From Actinopolyspora alba (GTDB lineage Bacteria; Actinomycetota; Actinomycetes; Mycobacteriales; Pseudonocardiaceae): 64,000 nt of DNA. This document shows, piece after piece, positions 18,394-27,157 of this stretch (position 1 is its first letter; each line of letters opens with the position of its first letter). The notes under the pieces were generated by a model that was not told where the DNA came from, did no database searches, and saw nothing but the letters and a program-made list of their open reading frames with translations. The translations under genes were made by a program, and so were the position numbers. The stretch spans positions 49,446 through 113,445 of the forward strand of contig NZ_FOMZ01000004.1 of assembly GCF_900112765.1 (NCBI RefSeq). The letters are read 5' to 3'.

Positions 18394-19128
18394 ATGGATT
18401 TTTCCTCATTACCGCGGCTCGGCGTGGTGGTTCCTCCCGAGAACCCCACTGTCGAGCCTGAATTCACGCGTCTTGCCGGCGATATTATGCGGGTGTACAG
18501 TTCCAGGTTTCCACTGGTCGTGGGAGAGGAGTTGCAGCAAGTTCTGCACGCCTGGAACGTGGCTCTGCCCGAGATCCTGTCCAATTTCGGGTCACTGGAG
18601 CTCGACGCTACCGTCGTCGCTTGCAGCGCCTCGCACTATCTGCTCGATCCCGAGGGGGATCGGGACTTCTGTGACCAACTTTCCGGTCGACTGGGGTTCC
18701 CGGTGCAATCCTCGACGCAGGCGATACTCGCCTGCTGCGCTTCGCTCGGCATTACTGAGCTGACACTGGTCTCTCCTTACGAGCCCTGGCTGACCGAACT
18801 CTCACGGAGCTTCTGGGAAAAGGCCGGGATCACCGTCGATCGAGTTATTCCGGTACCGGCGGGAGACCGCTTCGACCCGTATTCGGTGACCACCGACAAG
18901 ATCGTCGAAGAGGTGAGTGGTGGTGACATCGACGACGACGGCCCCCTGCTGTTCACCGGCACCGGGATGTTCACCCTGGAAGCTCTTGATCAACTATCTC
19001 GCCGCACCGACCGGGTGCTGTTGACGTCCAATCTCGCCAGCGTCTGGTGGGGGCTGAAAGTCACCGCGCTGCCGCACGAGGAGAGCGAGCTCCACCCACT
19101 TCTTCGCCGGTTGCGTCCCGAGCGGTAG
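18394..19128 (+). CDS. Asp/Glu racemase-superfamily enzyme (maleate isomerase/arylmalonate decarboxylase-like)
   Basis: A 244-residue protein from ATG 18394 (GTG at 18382 is an alternative). The opening LGVVVPPENPTVEPEF matches the start of maleate cis-trans isomerases and arylmalonate decarboxylases. The first catalytic Cys is present in VACSAS. The second half reads LLTSNLASVWW where isomerases carry the second Cys, so only one catalytic Cys is left. A one-Cys member may act as a decarboxylase or an isomerase on a 2-substituted dicarboxylate. It is the first gene on the plus strand before the LysW set, and a terminator separates it from the next gene. Confidence 0.8.
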   Translation: MDFSSLPRLGVVVPPENPTVEPEFTRLAGDIMRVYSSRFPLVVGEELQQVLHAWNVALPEILSNFGSLELDATVVACSASHYLLDPEGDRDFCDQLSGRLGFPVQSSTQAILACCASLGITELTLVSPYEPWLTELSRSFWEKAGITVDRVIPVPAGDRFDPYSVTTDKIVEEVSGGDIDDDGPLLFTGTGMFTLEALDQLSRRTDRVLLTSNLASVWWGLKVTALPHEESELHPLLRRLRPER

Positions 19129-19341
19129 TGCGCTGCCACGAGCTCCGGCTCCATCGGTGGCATTCGGTCGTTCGCCGCCGCGATGTGTGCCGTCTCCCGG
19201 GCCGGTGTGAATCGAATTTTACGCGGTGGCGGACGAAACATTGCCTGGGGAAAAATTATCTTGAAGAAAGTTGACTCAACCATGACCTTTCTGGTCTTGC
19301 GGGAAGGTTCGAGGATTGCCAATATGGTTGGTGCGAGGCCG

Positions 19342-19367
19342 AAACCGGAGAGTCCGGTTTTCTTTCT
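19342..19367 (+). terminator. intrinsic terminator or attenuator before the homocitrate-synthase-like gene
   Basis: AAACCGGA (19342-19349) and TCCGGTTT (19353-19360) form a tight 8-bp hairpin with loop GAG, followed by TCTTTCT. It lies 60 nt before the next start codon, so it may be an attenuator. Confidence 0.65.
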
Positions 19368-19427
19368 GGGGATTGTTCCAAATGAAACTCCCCGGCGGCC
19401 GAGAAGGGGTTTTCAGGTATTCTTGAA

Positions 19428-20612
19428 ATGGTAAGCGATATTTCTGATCCCGAGTCGGGTTCGGGGAGAAGTGCGGCTGAGGCAGTCCCGCCGAACTCGT
19501 TTCCCCACTTGTCCGACGCGACGTTGCGGGACTCGGCGCACATGGCGGGCGTCGAGTTCGGTCCCGGCGATGCGGCCCGCATCGCCGACCTGCTGGTGAA
19601 GACCGGGGTGGAGCTCGTCGAGGTGGGTATGATCTCCGGCCCTTCCTCGAAGGACGCTGACCTGATCGAGGCGGTACACGAGAGAGTGGGACCGGAGCGC
19701 GCTCTCACGCTGGTGGTGGTGCGTGACCGCCGGCAGGTGGAGAAGGCGTTGGACGAGGCCGCGCGGCTACGAGTGCGCTCGCTGATGCTGTCCATCCCGA
19801 CTTCGGAAGAGCACGCGGGGTTGAAGCTGGCCTCGTCGAGTGCCAAGTACTTGAACACTCTCGCCCGTACCGCCATAGAACTCGCCAAGGCCAGGGGATT
19901 CCACGTCACCTTCAGCGGCGAGGACGGAGCCCGTACCCCAACGGAACGGCTGGTTCCCTACGTGACCGCCGGTTTCGAGGCCGGCGCGGACCGCTTTCGG
20001 CTCGCGGAGACCGTTGCCTCACTGTCCCCGTGGCAGATGGAGAGCAAGATCCGGGAGCTGACCTCGATCGACGGCGCTGAAATCGAGATTCATTCGCACC
20101 ATATGCTGGGTATGGCGGTGGCGAATTCGCTCGCCGCCCATCGGGCCGGTGCGCGCTGGATCTCGACCACCGTGGGAGGTATCGGCGAACGCGGTGGCAA
20201 CGCGCCGCTGGCCGAGGTGTTGACCTCACTTCGAGTCATCCACGGTGATACGCGGTTCGATCTGCGCCACCTCACGGACCTGTCCGCCCTGGCACTGGCC
20301 GGGTCCGGTCTCGGAGAGGCGTTCCAACCCGGTCCCACGGCCCCGCACGCCTTCGCGTACGAGCTTCCGGGGCAGCTGAGCAGGCCGGACGCCTACGAGA
20401 CCATCGCCCCGGAGGTCGTCGGTAACGTACGTCAGCTGCGCGTCCGCAGCAGGTTGACCTCGCCGCTGGTCCGATGGGCGCTCGGTGACGAGGGTGAGGA
20501 CCTTGCCGTCGACTCCTTCGTCGACTGGCTCGTCGAACGCCAGCGGAATCACGGCCTCCCCGTCATCGATCAGGACGTGATCCGGAAGGCGGCCGTGGAA
20601 TTCCGCTCTTAG
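19428..20612 (+). CDS. homocitrate synthase/isopropylmalate synthase-like (DRE-TIM) enzyme
   Basis: A 394-residue TIM-barrel protein. The entry motif is DATLRDSAHMAGVEF; canonical members read DTTLRDGEQ, so the Gly and the Gln are changed. Metal-binding HSHHMLGMAVAN, the strand TFSGEDGAR and GIGERGGNAPLAEV are conserved. The family condenses an acyl-CoA with a 2-oxo acid. In LysW pathways homocitrate synthase starts 2-aminoadipate formation, but no homoaconitase or homoisocitrate dehydrogenase is seen in this window. It therefore may make a different alkylmalate-like acid. LysW follows 113 nt downstream. Confidence 0.88.
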   Translation: MVSDISDPESGSGRSAAEAVPPNSFPHLSDATLRDSAHMAGVEFGPGDAARIADLLVKTGVELVEVGMISGPSSKDADLIEAVHERVGPERALTLVVVRDRRQVEKALDEAARLRVRSLMLSIPTSEEHAGLKLASSSAKYLNTLARTAIELAKARGFHVTFSGEDGARTPTERLVPYVTAGFEAGADRFRLAETVASLSPWQMESKIRELTSIDGAEIEIHSHHMLGMAVANSLAAHRAGARWISTTVGGIGERGGNAPLAEVLTSLRVIHGDTRFDLRHLTDLSALALAGSGLGEAFQPGPTAPHAFAYELPGQLSRPDAYETIAPEVVGNVRQLRVRSRLTSPLVRWALGDEGEDLAVDSFVDWLVERQRNHGLPVIDQDVIRKAAVEFRS

Positions 20613-20725
20613 CGAGCGATTCCGTTTCTCGGTGCGGGTCGAGTTTTCCCGCGGCACGGTGCGCCGGTGTTTCCGGCCCTGTTTCAGTTCGAATGTTTTC
20701 CTTTTCGAGAGGTGTGGAGAAAATC

Positions 20726-20914
20726 ATGACATCGATCCAGACGCTGACCGGTGAGTGCCCCGAGTGCGAGACCGGCGTGACCACCCCGCCGATCGAGGTC
20801 GGGGAGACCATGGGCTGCCCCGAGTGCATGCTCACGCTTCGCGTCGAGGGCATCAGCGAAGGGGTTCTCGACCTGCGGATGGTCGAGGTTCAGCTCCGCG
20901 ACTGGGGCGAGTGA
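20726..20914 (+). CDS. lysW: LysW amino-group carrier protein
   Basis: A 62-residue acidic protein with two CPEC zinc knuckles (residues 11-14 and 31-34) and a C-terminal RDWGE. The last Glu is the attachment point: its gamma-carboxylate forms an isopeptide with the substrate's alpha-amino group, which masks that group during later steps. All features of LysW are present. Actinobacteria normally make lysine through diaminopimelate, so this copy most likely serves a specialised product. LysX follows 28 nt downstream. Confidence 0.95.
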   Translation: MTSIQTLTGECPECETGVTTPPIEVGETMGCPECMLTLRVEGISEGVLDLRMVEVQLRDWGE

Positions 20915-20942
20915 GAAAACGGCCGATAAAAGGAGACCGTTG

Positions 20943-21794
20943 ATGGGCGGCAATATCGCCATTGTCGCGGACCGGATCAGCTGGGAGGAACGCCGGCTGA
21001 TCCACACCGCGCCCGAGTTCGGCCTGCGGATGGAGTGGGTCAACGACGAGTCCTTGTGCCTGGGGCACCCGGACGCCGAGTTGATCAAAAAGTACGACGC
21101 CGCGCTGATCCGCAGCCGCAGTTACACCAGGGGTGGGTTACTGGCGACGTTGACCGAGGCATCCGAGATGCCCACCATGAATTCCGCGTCAGCCATCCAC
21201 GCCTGCGAGAACAAATTGTCCTTGCGGACGTTGTTGCGTACCGCCGGTGTGCCGGTGACGGATTTCCGGCTGGTGCTGTCCCGCCGGGACTTCACCGCGG
21301 CACTGGACGAGATACCACTGCCAGTGGTGTTCAAGCCGGTTCTGGGCGGCATGGGAAAGCGGGTGACGCTGGTGCGCCACTCGGACACCGCGCAGTCGGT
21401 CTACGACTACGTCGAAGACCTCGGACACGGATTCGAACAAGCCGGCTTGGTGGAGCCTTACCTGGATGAGGGGACCTCGGTCCGCTGCTTCGTCGTCGGT
21501 GGTGAGCTGGTCGCCACCGCCGAGTTCGCCGGAGCGGGAAAGGACTGGCGCAGCAACGCCGCACTGGGCAGTCGGACCCGCGCTTTCGAGCACGAACCGG
21601 ATGTTCGGGACATCGTGGATCGAGTCGTGGGTGTGCTCGGTGAGGGGATTTACGGGATCGACCTGTTCCACACCCCGACCGGTTACGTGGTCAACGAGGT
21701 CAACCACGCTCCCGCCTTCCGTGCGGTGTCCTCGGCGACCGGACTCGATTTCACCCATGCCATCAATAGCTATGTGCAGGAGAAACTGCGATGA
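20943..21794 (+). CDS. lysX: LysX-family ATP-grasp ligase (amino acid-LysW ligase)
   Basis: A 283-residue RimK-type ATP-grasp enzyme from ATG 20943 behind AAAGGAG. A TTG three bases earlier is the alternative. It joins an amino acid to the LysW C-terminal Glu. The ATP-binding VVFKPVLGGMGKRV and metal-binding YGIDLFHT, VVNEVNH are present. The motif after EVNH reads APAFRA (about residues 256-261), whereas 2-aminoadipate and glutamate enzymes that I recall carry TMEFKN-type residues. This suggests a different amino acid substrate. The stop overlaps the LysY start (ATGA). Confidence 0.92.
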   Translation: MGGNIAIVADRISWEERRLIHTAPEFGLRMEWVNDESLCLGHPDAELIKKYDAALIRSRSYTRGGLLATLTEASEMPTMNSASAIHACENKLSLRTLLRTAGVPVTDFRLVLSRRDFTAALDEIPLPVVFKPVLGGMGKRVTLVRHSDTAQSVYDYVEDLGHGFEQAGLVEPYLDEGTSVRCFVVGGELVATAEFAGAGKDWRSNAALGSRTRAFEHEPDVRDIVDRVVGVLGEGIYGIDLFHTPTGYVVNEVNHAPAFRAVSSATGLDFTHAINSYVQEKLR

Positions 21795-22846
21795 TCCGTA
21801 TCGGAATCGTCGGTGCTTCGGGGCTGGCCGGCGGTGAATTGATCAGGCTGGTAACCCAGCATCCGGATCTGGAGCTCGCCTTTCTCGGCGGTTCGTCCAA
21901 CATCGGTCGGAGACCGGCGGAGCTCCACCCGGGGCTGCGTACGGATGTCGGACTGGCCGTCGAACCGATAACGGAGGACCTCGCCGACAGATGTGACGCC
22001 GTACTGCTCGCCACCCCTGCTTCGGTATCAGCCGAGCTGGCCACGAAGCTGACTGATCGGGTTCCCTGCGTGATCGATTTGAGCGGAGCGTTCCGGATTC
22101 GGGACTCCGAGCTCCACCAGCGCTGGTATCCCTCGGTCGAGCGTTCCACCGAACTCGCCGACCGCGTCGTCTACGGGGTGCCGGAACTCGTCGGTGAGCA
22201 GCTGACCGATGCCTCGTTGATCTCGCTGCCCGGCTGCTACGCCACCGCGATCACCCTGGGGTTGGCTCCGCTGACACTGGAGCTCGGCCTGGACCTCGGA
22301 AACGTGGTGGTCGACGGCAAGAGTGGCTCCAGCGGAAGTGGTCTGCGACCGCGGACCGCCGATCTGCACCCCCTCCGCGACGGGGCCATTTCCGCTTATT
22401 CCCCCGCAGGGCATCGGCACGCCGCGGAAGTGAGTGACTTCTTCGAGCACGCCAAGCCCGGGCGGATCGGATCGTTGAGCATGTCGGCCTACGGGGTTTC
22501 CCACGTCAGGGGACTGCTGGCCAGCTGCTACGTGTTTCCCGAAGAGTCGGTGGACGCCCGTGAACTGCACCGGACATTTCTGCGGTTCTACAAGGAACAC
22601 CCCTTCGTCCGGGTACGACGCCACAACGAAACCCTCATCCCGGTTCCCGATCCGCAGGCGGTACTGGGTTCCAACTTCTGCGATCTGACCGCGATGGTCG
22701 ATCCGGACGGCGGCCGCATCGTCGTTCTGTCCGCGCTGGACAACCTCGTCAAAGGGGCCGCCGGACAGGGCGTACAAGCGGTCAACCTGCGTTTCGGTCT
22801 TCCGGTGGAGAAAGGACTGGCCATGCAACCGGTGATGCCGGCATGA
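21791..22846 (+). CDS. lysY: LysY/ArgC-type semialdehyde dehydrogenase (LysW-bound acyl phosphate reductase)
   Basis: A 351-residue protein with an NADP-binding GASGLAGGELIRL and the catalytic Cys in LPGCYATAI (C149). The histidine in SPAGHRHAAEVSDF fits the family. It reduces the carrier-bound acyl phosphate made by LysZ to the semialdehyde. It overlaps both neighbours by ATGA, so translation is coupled across lysX-lysY-lysZ. Length is normal for ArgC/LysY. Confidence 0.93.
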   Translation: MIRIGIVGASGLAGGELIRLVTQHPDLELAFLGGSSNIGRRPAELHPGLRTDVGLAVEPITEDLADRCDAVLLATPASVSAELATKLTDRVPCVIDLSGAFRIRDSELHQRWYPSVERSTELADRVVYGVPELVGEQLTDASLISLPGCYATAITLGLAPLTLELGLDLGNVVVDGKSGSSGSGLRPRTADLHPLRDGAISAYSPAGHRHAAEVSDFFEHAKPGRIGSLSMSAYGVSHVRGLLASCYVFPEESVDARELHRTFLRFYKEHPFVRVRRHNETLIPVPDPQAVLGSNFCDLTAMVDPDGGRIVVLSALDNLVKGAAGQGVQAVNLRFGLPVEKGLAMQPVMPA

Positions 22847-23643
22847 CGTCTCGTGCTTCGCGCGTTCCGACCGTGGTCAAGTTGGGCGGCAGTTGCCTGG
22901 ACGACCTGTCCGATTCCTGGTGGGACGATCTCGCCCGACACGGACACGACGCACCGCTCGTCCTGGTACACGGTTGGTCCAAGCCGCTCAAGCGTTTCGA
23001 TCCGCGGCACGCCGACCCGTCGGCCGTGCTGCGGGATCGATACGGCAATCAGAGTCGGTGGACCACTCCCGAAGTGATCAGCGACATCAGGACGGTCAGT
23101 GAGCGACTCGCCGAGCAGGTCCTCGAGCGGTTGGCGACACGCGGAATCACCGGTGAGCGAATGCTCGGTAGTGACGGTCTGCTCCGGGCCGGACGAGCCG
23201 AGCGTTGGTGGTGGCAGGACAAACAGCTCGTCGAGATCGACAACCGGGTCGGCCCGATCACCGGTGTCGATCCGGAAGTGCTGAAGAACCTGTCGGTCGG
23301 ACACTGCTACATCGTCACTCCGCTGGCGCGCAACGGCGAGGGCGATGAGGTGAACACCGACGCCGACAGGGCCGCGGCCGCCGTGGCAGGAGCTACTTCG
23401 GCGTCCTCATTGGTGCTGGTGACCGATGTGGAGCACCTGCTGATCGACGGGGAACCGGTCCGACGCATCAGCGCCGAGGACGCAGCCGCCTTCCGCGACC
23501 GCGGTGCGGTCGGAGGCATGCGCAAGAAGCTGCGTGCCGCGGGCGAGGCGTTGGAGTCCGGCGGAGGCAGCGTCGTCATGGGCAACGCGCTCGTGACGGA
23601 GATGCTCGCGGAACGAGCCGGGACCGTCATCACCCCCACGTGA
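22843..23643 (+). CDS. lysZ: LysZ-type amino acid kinase (acts on carrier-bound substrate)
   Basis: A 266-residue member of the amino acid kinase family, related to ArgB. The glycine-rich VVKLGGSCLDD start binds phosphate. The later NTDADRAAAAVAGA and the GGMRKKLRAAGEAL helix are typical of LysZ. It phosphorylates the distal carboxylate of the LysW-linked amino acid, giving the LysY substrate. The gene starts inside the lysY stop codon (ATGA). Confidence 0.93.
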   Translation: MTSRASRVPTVVKLGGSCLDDLSDSWWDDLARHGHDAPLVLVHGWSKPLKRFDPRHADPSAVLRDRYGNQSRWTTPEVISDIRTVSERLAEQVLERLATRGITGERMLGSDGLLRAGRAERWWWQDKQLVEIDNRVGPITGVDPEVLKNLSVGHCYIVTPLARNGEGDEVNTDADRAAAAVAGATSASSLVLVTDVEHLLIDGEPVRRISAEDAAAFRDRGAVGGMRKKLRAAGEALESGGGSVVMGNALVTEMLAERAGTVITPT

Positions 23644-23658
23644 AGAGAGGAGCGTTCC

Positions 23659-24222
23659 GTGTCCGTTCCACGGGTGCTCATGGTCAACAACGGAACCCTG
23701 TCGTTGCCGCAGCTGCGGCGACGAATCGAGGATCTGGGATCGTCCACCGAGACTGTCGACACCTCCTCGGTTCCCAGCCGATTATCCTCCGGATATCAGG
23801 CCATCGTTTTGAGTGGGACCAAGGTCAGGGCTTGGAACACTGAATTCTACCGTCCGCTGGTGGACCTGGTCATGAATTCCAGTGTTCCGGTGCTCGGTAT
23901 CTGTGGTGGAATGCAGCTTTTGGCGATGGCCGCGGGCGGCAGGTTGGTCGAGGGGCAGCAGCGTGTCGGGAGCTACGACGCGCGGGTGGATGTCGACGAG
24001 CCCCTGTTCGCCTGCGTCGAACCCACGGTGAAGGTGTTCCACCGTCATACGCTGTACCTGGATCAGGTGCCAACCGGATTCCGCAACATCGGGCGTTCCG
24101 ACCAGGCGCCCGTGGAGTTCATGGCCTCCGATGACGGCAGAATATTCGGTTCGCAGGCGCATCTGGAGTTCCGCAAGGACGGTTTCGAGATACTGCGTGG
24201 ATTCACGCGGCTCTACGGTTGA
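23659..24222 (+). CDS. class I glutamine amidotransferase-fold protein (possible gamma-glutamyl hydrolase)
   Basis: A 187-residue single-domain protein with an intact Cys-His-Glu triad: nucleophile C82 in GICGGMQLL, and H168/E170 in SQAHLEF. No synthetase partner domain is attached. Single-domain members include amidotransferase subunits and gamma-glutamyl hydrolases such as PuuD. LysW links its cargo through a gamma-glutamyl isopeptide, and the usual releasing peptidase LysK is absent here. Hydrolysis of that bond is therefore an attractive role; ammonia supply for an amidation is the alternative. It follows lysZ by 15 nt. Confidence 0.85.
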   Translation: MSVPRVLMVNNGTLSLPQLRRRIEDLGSSTETVDTSSVPSRLSSGYQAIVLSGTKVRAWNTEFYRPLVDLVMNSSVPVLGICGGMQLLAMAAGGRLVEGQQRVGSYDARVDVDEPLFACVEPTVKVFHRHTLYLDQVPTGFRNIGRSDQAPVEFMASDDGRIFGSQAHLEFRKDGFEILRGFTRLYG

Positions 24223-24308
24223 ACCGGATTTCGTTTCGTGAGAGCGATACCGGGCAGAAATTCGTTAAATCTCGTCACGATTCACGATAACTATCCCATG
24301 AGGTCGTC

Positions 24309-25463
24309 ATGACGCAGAAAGATTCTCATTCGTCCCCCTCGTGCGAGGAGAGCCAGGATCCCGCCTTCGTGGTGTCCCTCAACGGCAGCGGCGGTTCCGC
24401 CAAGGGGTGGGTGGTCGTCGACGAACTGGTCGACTCGCTCGCCATCGGCGGCACCAGGATGACCGAGGACGTCACCGAGGAGGAGGTGCGTGCACTCGCC
24501 CGGGCGATGACTCAGAAACTCACCCTCGTAGGGCTTCCCATCGGCGGTGCCAAGGCGGGTGTCGTCGCGGGGCCCGAACAAGGACCGGAGCGCGAGGAAG
24601 TGCTGCGGACTTTCGGGCGTACCGTCGCACCGCTGCTTCACGGTGGTATTCACCTGGGATGCGATCTGGGTGTCACTCCGGCGGACCGCGCTGTCTTCTT
24701 CGAAGCGGCCGACTACGATCCGCGCTACAGGGCGCGCGCCGTCGACATGCCCTACGACTGGCGTACCTATTACGAACCACTGGTGGACTGCACGGGCCAC
24801 GGGGTCGGTGTAGCGGCCACGACCGCCCTCGACGCGCTTCACAGGGCAGGCTCCTCCTGCCGAGTCGTCATCCAGGGTTTCGGGACCGTCGGCCGTTCGG
24901 TCGCCCGCTTCCTCGCGGACCGGGGCCACCGCATCGTCGGTGTCGCCGATGTCGAGGGAACCATCAGCGCCCGCGAACTTCCCGTGGAGCAGCTGGAGAG
25001 CATCACCGACAGCTTCGGAAGGATCGATCGTTCCCGCCTGCCCGAAAGCGTCACGGAATCGCACGAGCCGGAGTCCTGGCTGGACGTCGAGGCCGATCTG
25101 CTGATCCTCGCGGCGAACCACAACGCCATCAACGCCTCCAACGTCCACCGGGTCAAAGCGGGGTTGGTGGTCGAGGGCGGAAACATCACCATCAGCCCCG
25201 AGGCCAAGGCGAAGATGACGGTGCAAGGTCTCACCGTCGTCCCGGACGTCGTCGCCAATGTCGGAGGCGTGGCCTCCGCGGCTCTGGCGCTGACCCGCAT
25301 CGTGCCGTTCGAGCTGGAAGCCGACAAGCGCAAGCAGTGGGTCTTCGACTGGGTGGGCGACCGGGTACGTCGTAATACGCGGGACTTGCTGGAAGTCGCT
25401 TCCGCGTGGACCCAGGACCCGTTGCCCGCCCTGCTGTCCGACCGACGGAAGGAGCGTCGATGA
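24309..25463 (+). CDS. Glu/Leu/Phe/Val dehydrogenase-family enzyme
   Basis: A 384-residue protein. The catalytic lysine is in GLPIGGAKAGVV, the following acid in HLGCDLGVT, and the NAD(P) motif in VIQGFGTVGRSVARFL. The family interconverts 2-oxo acids and amino acids with ammonia. In this cluster it could form the amino acid that LysX loads, or recycle nitrogen. It overlaps the next gene by ATGA. The first 20 residues are low complexity and may be a nonconserved extension. Confidence 0.9.
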   Translation: MTQKDSHSSPSCEESQDPAFVVSLNGSGGSAKGWVVVDELVDSLAIGGTRMTEDVTEEEVRALARAMTQKLTLVGLPIGGAKAGVVAGPEQGPEREEVLRTFGRTVAPLLHGGIHLGCDLGVTPADRAVFFEAADYDPRYRARAVDMPYDWRTYYEPLVDCTGHGVGVAATTALDALHRAGSSCRVVIQGFGTVGRSVARFLADRGHRIVGVADVEGTISARELPVEQLESITDSFGRIDRSRLPESVTESHEPESWLDVEADLLILAANHNAINASNVHRVKAGLVVEGGNITISPEAKAKMTVQGLTVVPDVVANVGGVASAALALTRIVPFELEADKRKQWVFDWVGDRVRRNTRDLLEVASAWTQDPLPALLSDRRKERR

Positions 25464-27157
25464 CCTCGCCGAGCACAGCGGATCCCTCGGTGGGCACGGC
25501 CGACACGAGTGATTCCACCAGGAACATTCCCCGCGACACAGCGGAGCGTAGGCGGATGTACCGCTGTCGTGGCTGGTGGCGGGAGGAGACCTTCCTCGAC
25601 GATCTGTGGCGACAGGTTCGTTCGCGGCCGCACAAGCTCGCGATCGCGGGCCGCCGGATCACGGAGGGACACACCGACACCCTCGACTACGTGGAGCTCG
25701 CCCAGCTCACCGATCGGTTCGCGGGAGCCCTCCTGGAACTGGGCGTCGAACGAGGCGATGTGGTGGCGGTACAACTGCCCAACCGGTGGGAGATGGTGCC
25801 CCTGATGTTCGCGTGCATGCGCATCGGAGCGACCATCTGCCCCGTCGACCCGGCCTGTCCCGAAGCGGAACTACGACACCGGCTCGAGCTGACCGAAGCC
25901 AGTGTGTGCATCACGATCTCCCGCTGGGAAGGGGAAGAACTGGCCGCGGTCGCGCTGGCACTGCGTGCTGAGCTGCCGACTCTGGAGCACGTGGTGGTCG
26001 TCGGTAGCCGCGTCCCCGACGGAGCCGAGGACTTCGACGAGCACTTCCTCGCCGCTGCCCGGGAGGACAGCCACGCGGGGAAACTGGGCGGAAACGAGCT
26101 GGGCCCCGATGATCCGTTCGTCGTGCTGTTCACCTCGGGTACCACCGGAGAATCGAAAGGAGTGCTGCACAGTCAGAACACCGTCCATTCCGCGCTGCGC
26201 GGTTATGCCGACGCGTTCCTGCTGGACGACAGCCTGGTCGCTGTGGTGACCACTCCGCTGGTCCACTACTCCGGCTTCGGTCAGGGCGTTCTCACCGGAG
26301 TGATGCTGGGAGGAACGATCGCCTTCCAGGACGTTCGACGCAACGAGGCGCTCCTCGACCTGGTGGAAAGGTACGGTGCCACCCTGCTGTACGGACCACC
26401 ACCCACTCTGGCGGAGATCGCCGCCTCGCAGCGATCCGAGCCACGCGAGGTCGGCACGATTCGTCATGTGGTGACCGGTTCGGCTCCGGTGCTGCAACCC
26501 TTGGTGGACGAGCTGCGCGACATGTTGGGGGCTCGTACGTACTCGGTGTGGGGCATGTCCGAGTACGGACCGGTCACCATCACGCATCTCGACTACAACC
26601 AGGACTGGGCCGCTCACAGCAACGGTAGACCCATCGATTCCATGGAGATCCGCATCGACGCGTGCCAGGATCCCGAACGGCGGGCGGACGTCGGTCGGCT
26701 GCGGGTCCGGGGCGCTTCCCAGGCGTTGGGGTACTACAAGCGCGAGGATGTCTTCGTCGCGCAGTTGAACGGGGACGGCTGGTTCGATACGGGGGACGTG
26801 GCCCGGGACGACGAACGTGGCGGGATCCGAATTCTCGGCCGGGCCAAGGACGCGATCCTGCGAAACGGGGTCGTGGTTCCCATGACCGAGATAGAGGCCA
26901 CTCTCGCTCGGCACTCGAGGGTCACCGAGGCAGCGTTGGTGGGACTCAACGGTCAGATCGACGACATGATCGTGGCCGTGGTCGCCACCGACTCGGCGGA
27001 AAAGCCCACATTGGACGAACTGCGGCAACATCTCCGGTGCTCCGGTCACCAAGAACAGTTCCTCCCGGAGCGTCTCGAGACGCTGCCCGCACTGCCCAAA
27101 ACCCTCACCGGCAAGGTTCGCAAGGCGGAACTGCGAAGGCGGTACGCCGCCGACTGA
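25460..27157 (+). CDS. AMP-forming acyl-CoA ligase
   Basis: A 565-residue adenylate-forming enzyme from ATG 25460, overlapping the dehydrogenase stop. The phosphate loop is LFTSGTTGESKG, followed by WGMSEYGPVT (A5), WFDTGDVA (A7) and the catalytic Lys in KTLTGKVRK (A10). The MYRCRGWWREETFLDDL start resembles cyclohexanecarboxylate-CoA ligase-like enzymes. It activates a carboxylic acid, perhaps the starter or substrate of the PKS or the acyl donor of the synthase at 19428. No carrier protein domain is attached. Confidence 0.9.
   Translation: MTSPSTADPSVGTADTSDSTRNIPRDTAERRRMYRCRGWWREETFLDDLWRQVRSRPHKLAIAGRRITEGHTDTLDYVELAQLTDRFAGALLELGVERGDVVAVQLPNRWEMVPLMFACMRIGATICPVDPACPEAELRHRLELTEASVCITISRWEGEELAAVALALRAELPTLEHVVVVGSRVPDGAEDFDEHFLAAAREDSHAGKLGGNELGPDDPFVVLFTSGTTGESKGVLHSQNTVHSALRGYADAFLLDDSLVAVVTTPLVHYSGFGQGVLTGVMLGGTIAFQDVRRNEALLDLVERYGATLLYGPPPTLAEIAASQRSEPREVGTIRHVVTGSAPVLQPLVDELRDMLGARTYSVWGMSEYGPVTITHLDYNQDWAAHSNGRPIDSMEIRIDACQDPERRADVGRLRVRGASQALGYYKREDVFVAQLNGDGWFDTGDVARDDERGGIRILGRAKDAILRNGVVVPMTEIEATLARHSRVTEAALVGLNGQIDDMIVAVVATDSAEKPTLDELRQHLRCSGHQEQFLPERLETLPALPKTLTGKVRKAELRRRYAAD

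Noticed and set aside
18008-18409. Minus-strand frame with FVDSTIFLVVGGNDLS resembling a GDSL/SGNH hydrolase piece
   Set aside because: Only one short motif fits, the rest shows no family order, and there is no ribosome site. Too weak even for a pseudogene.
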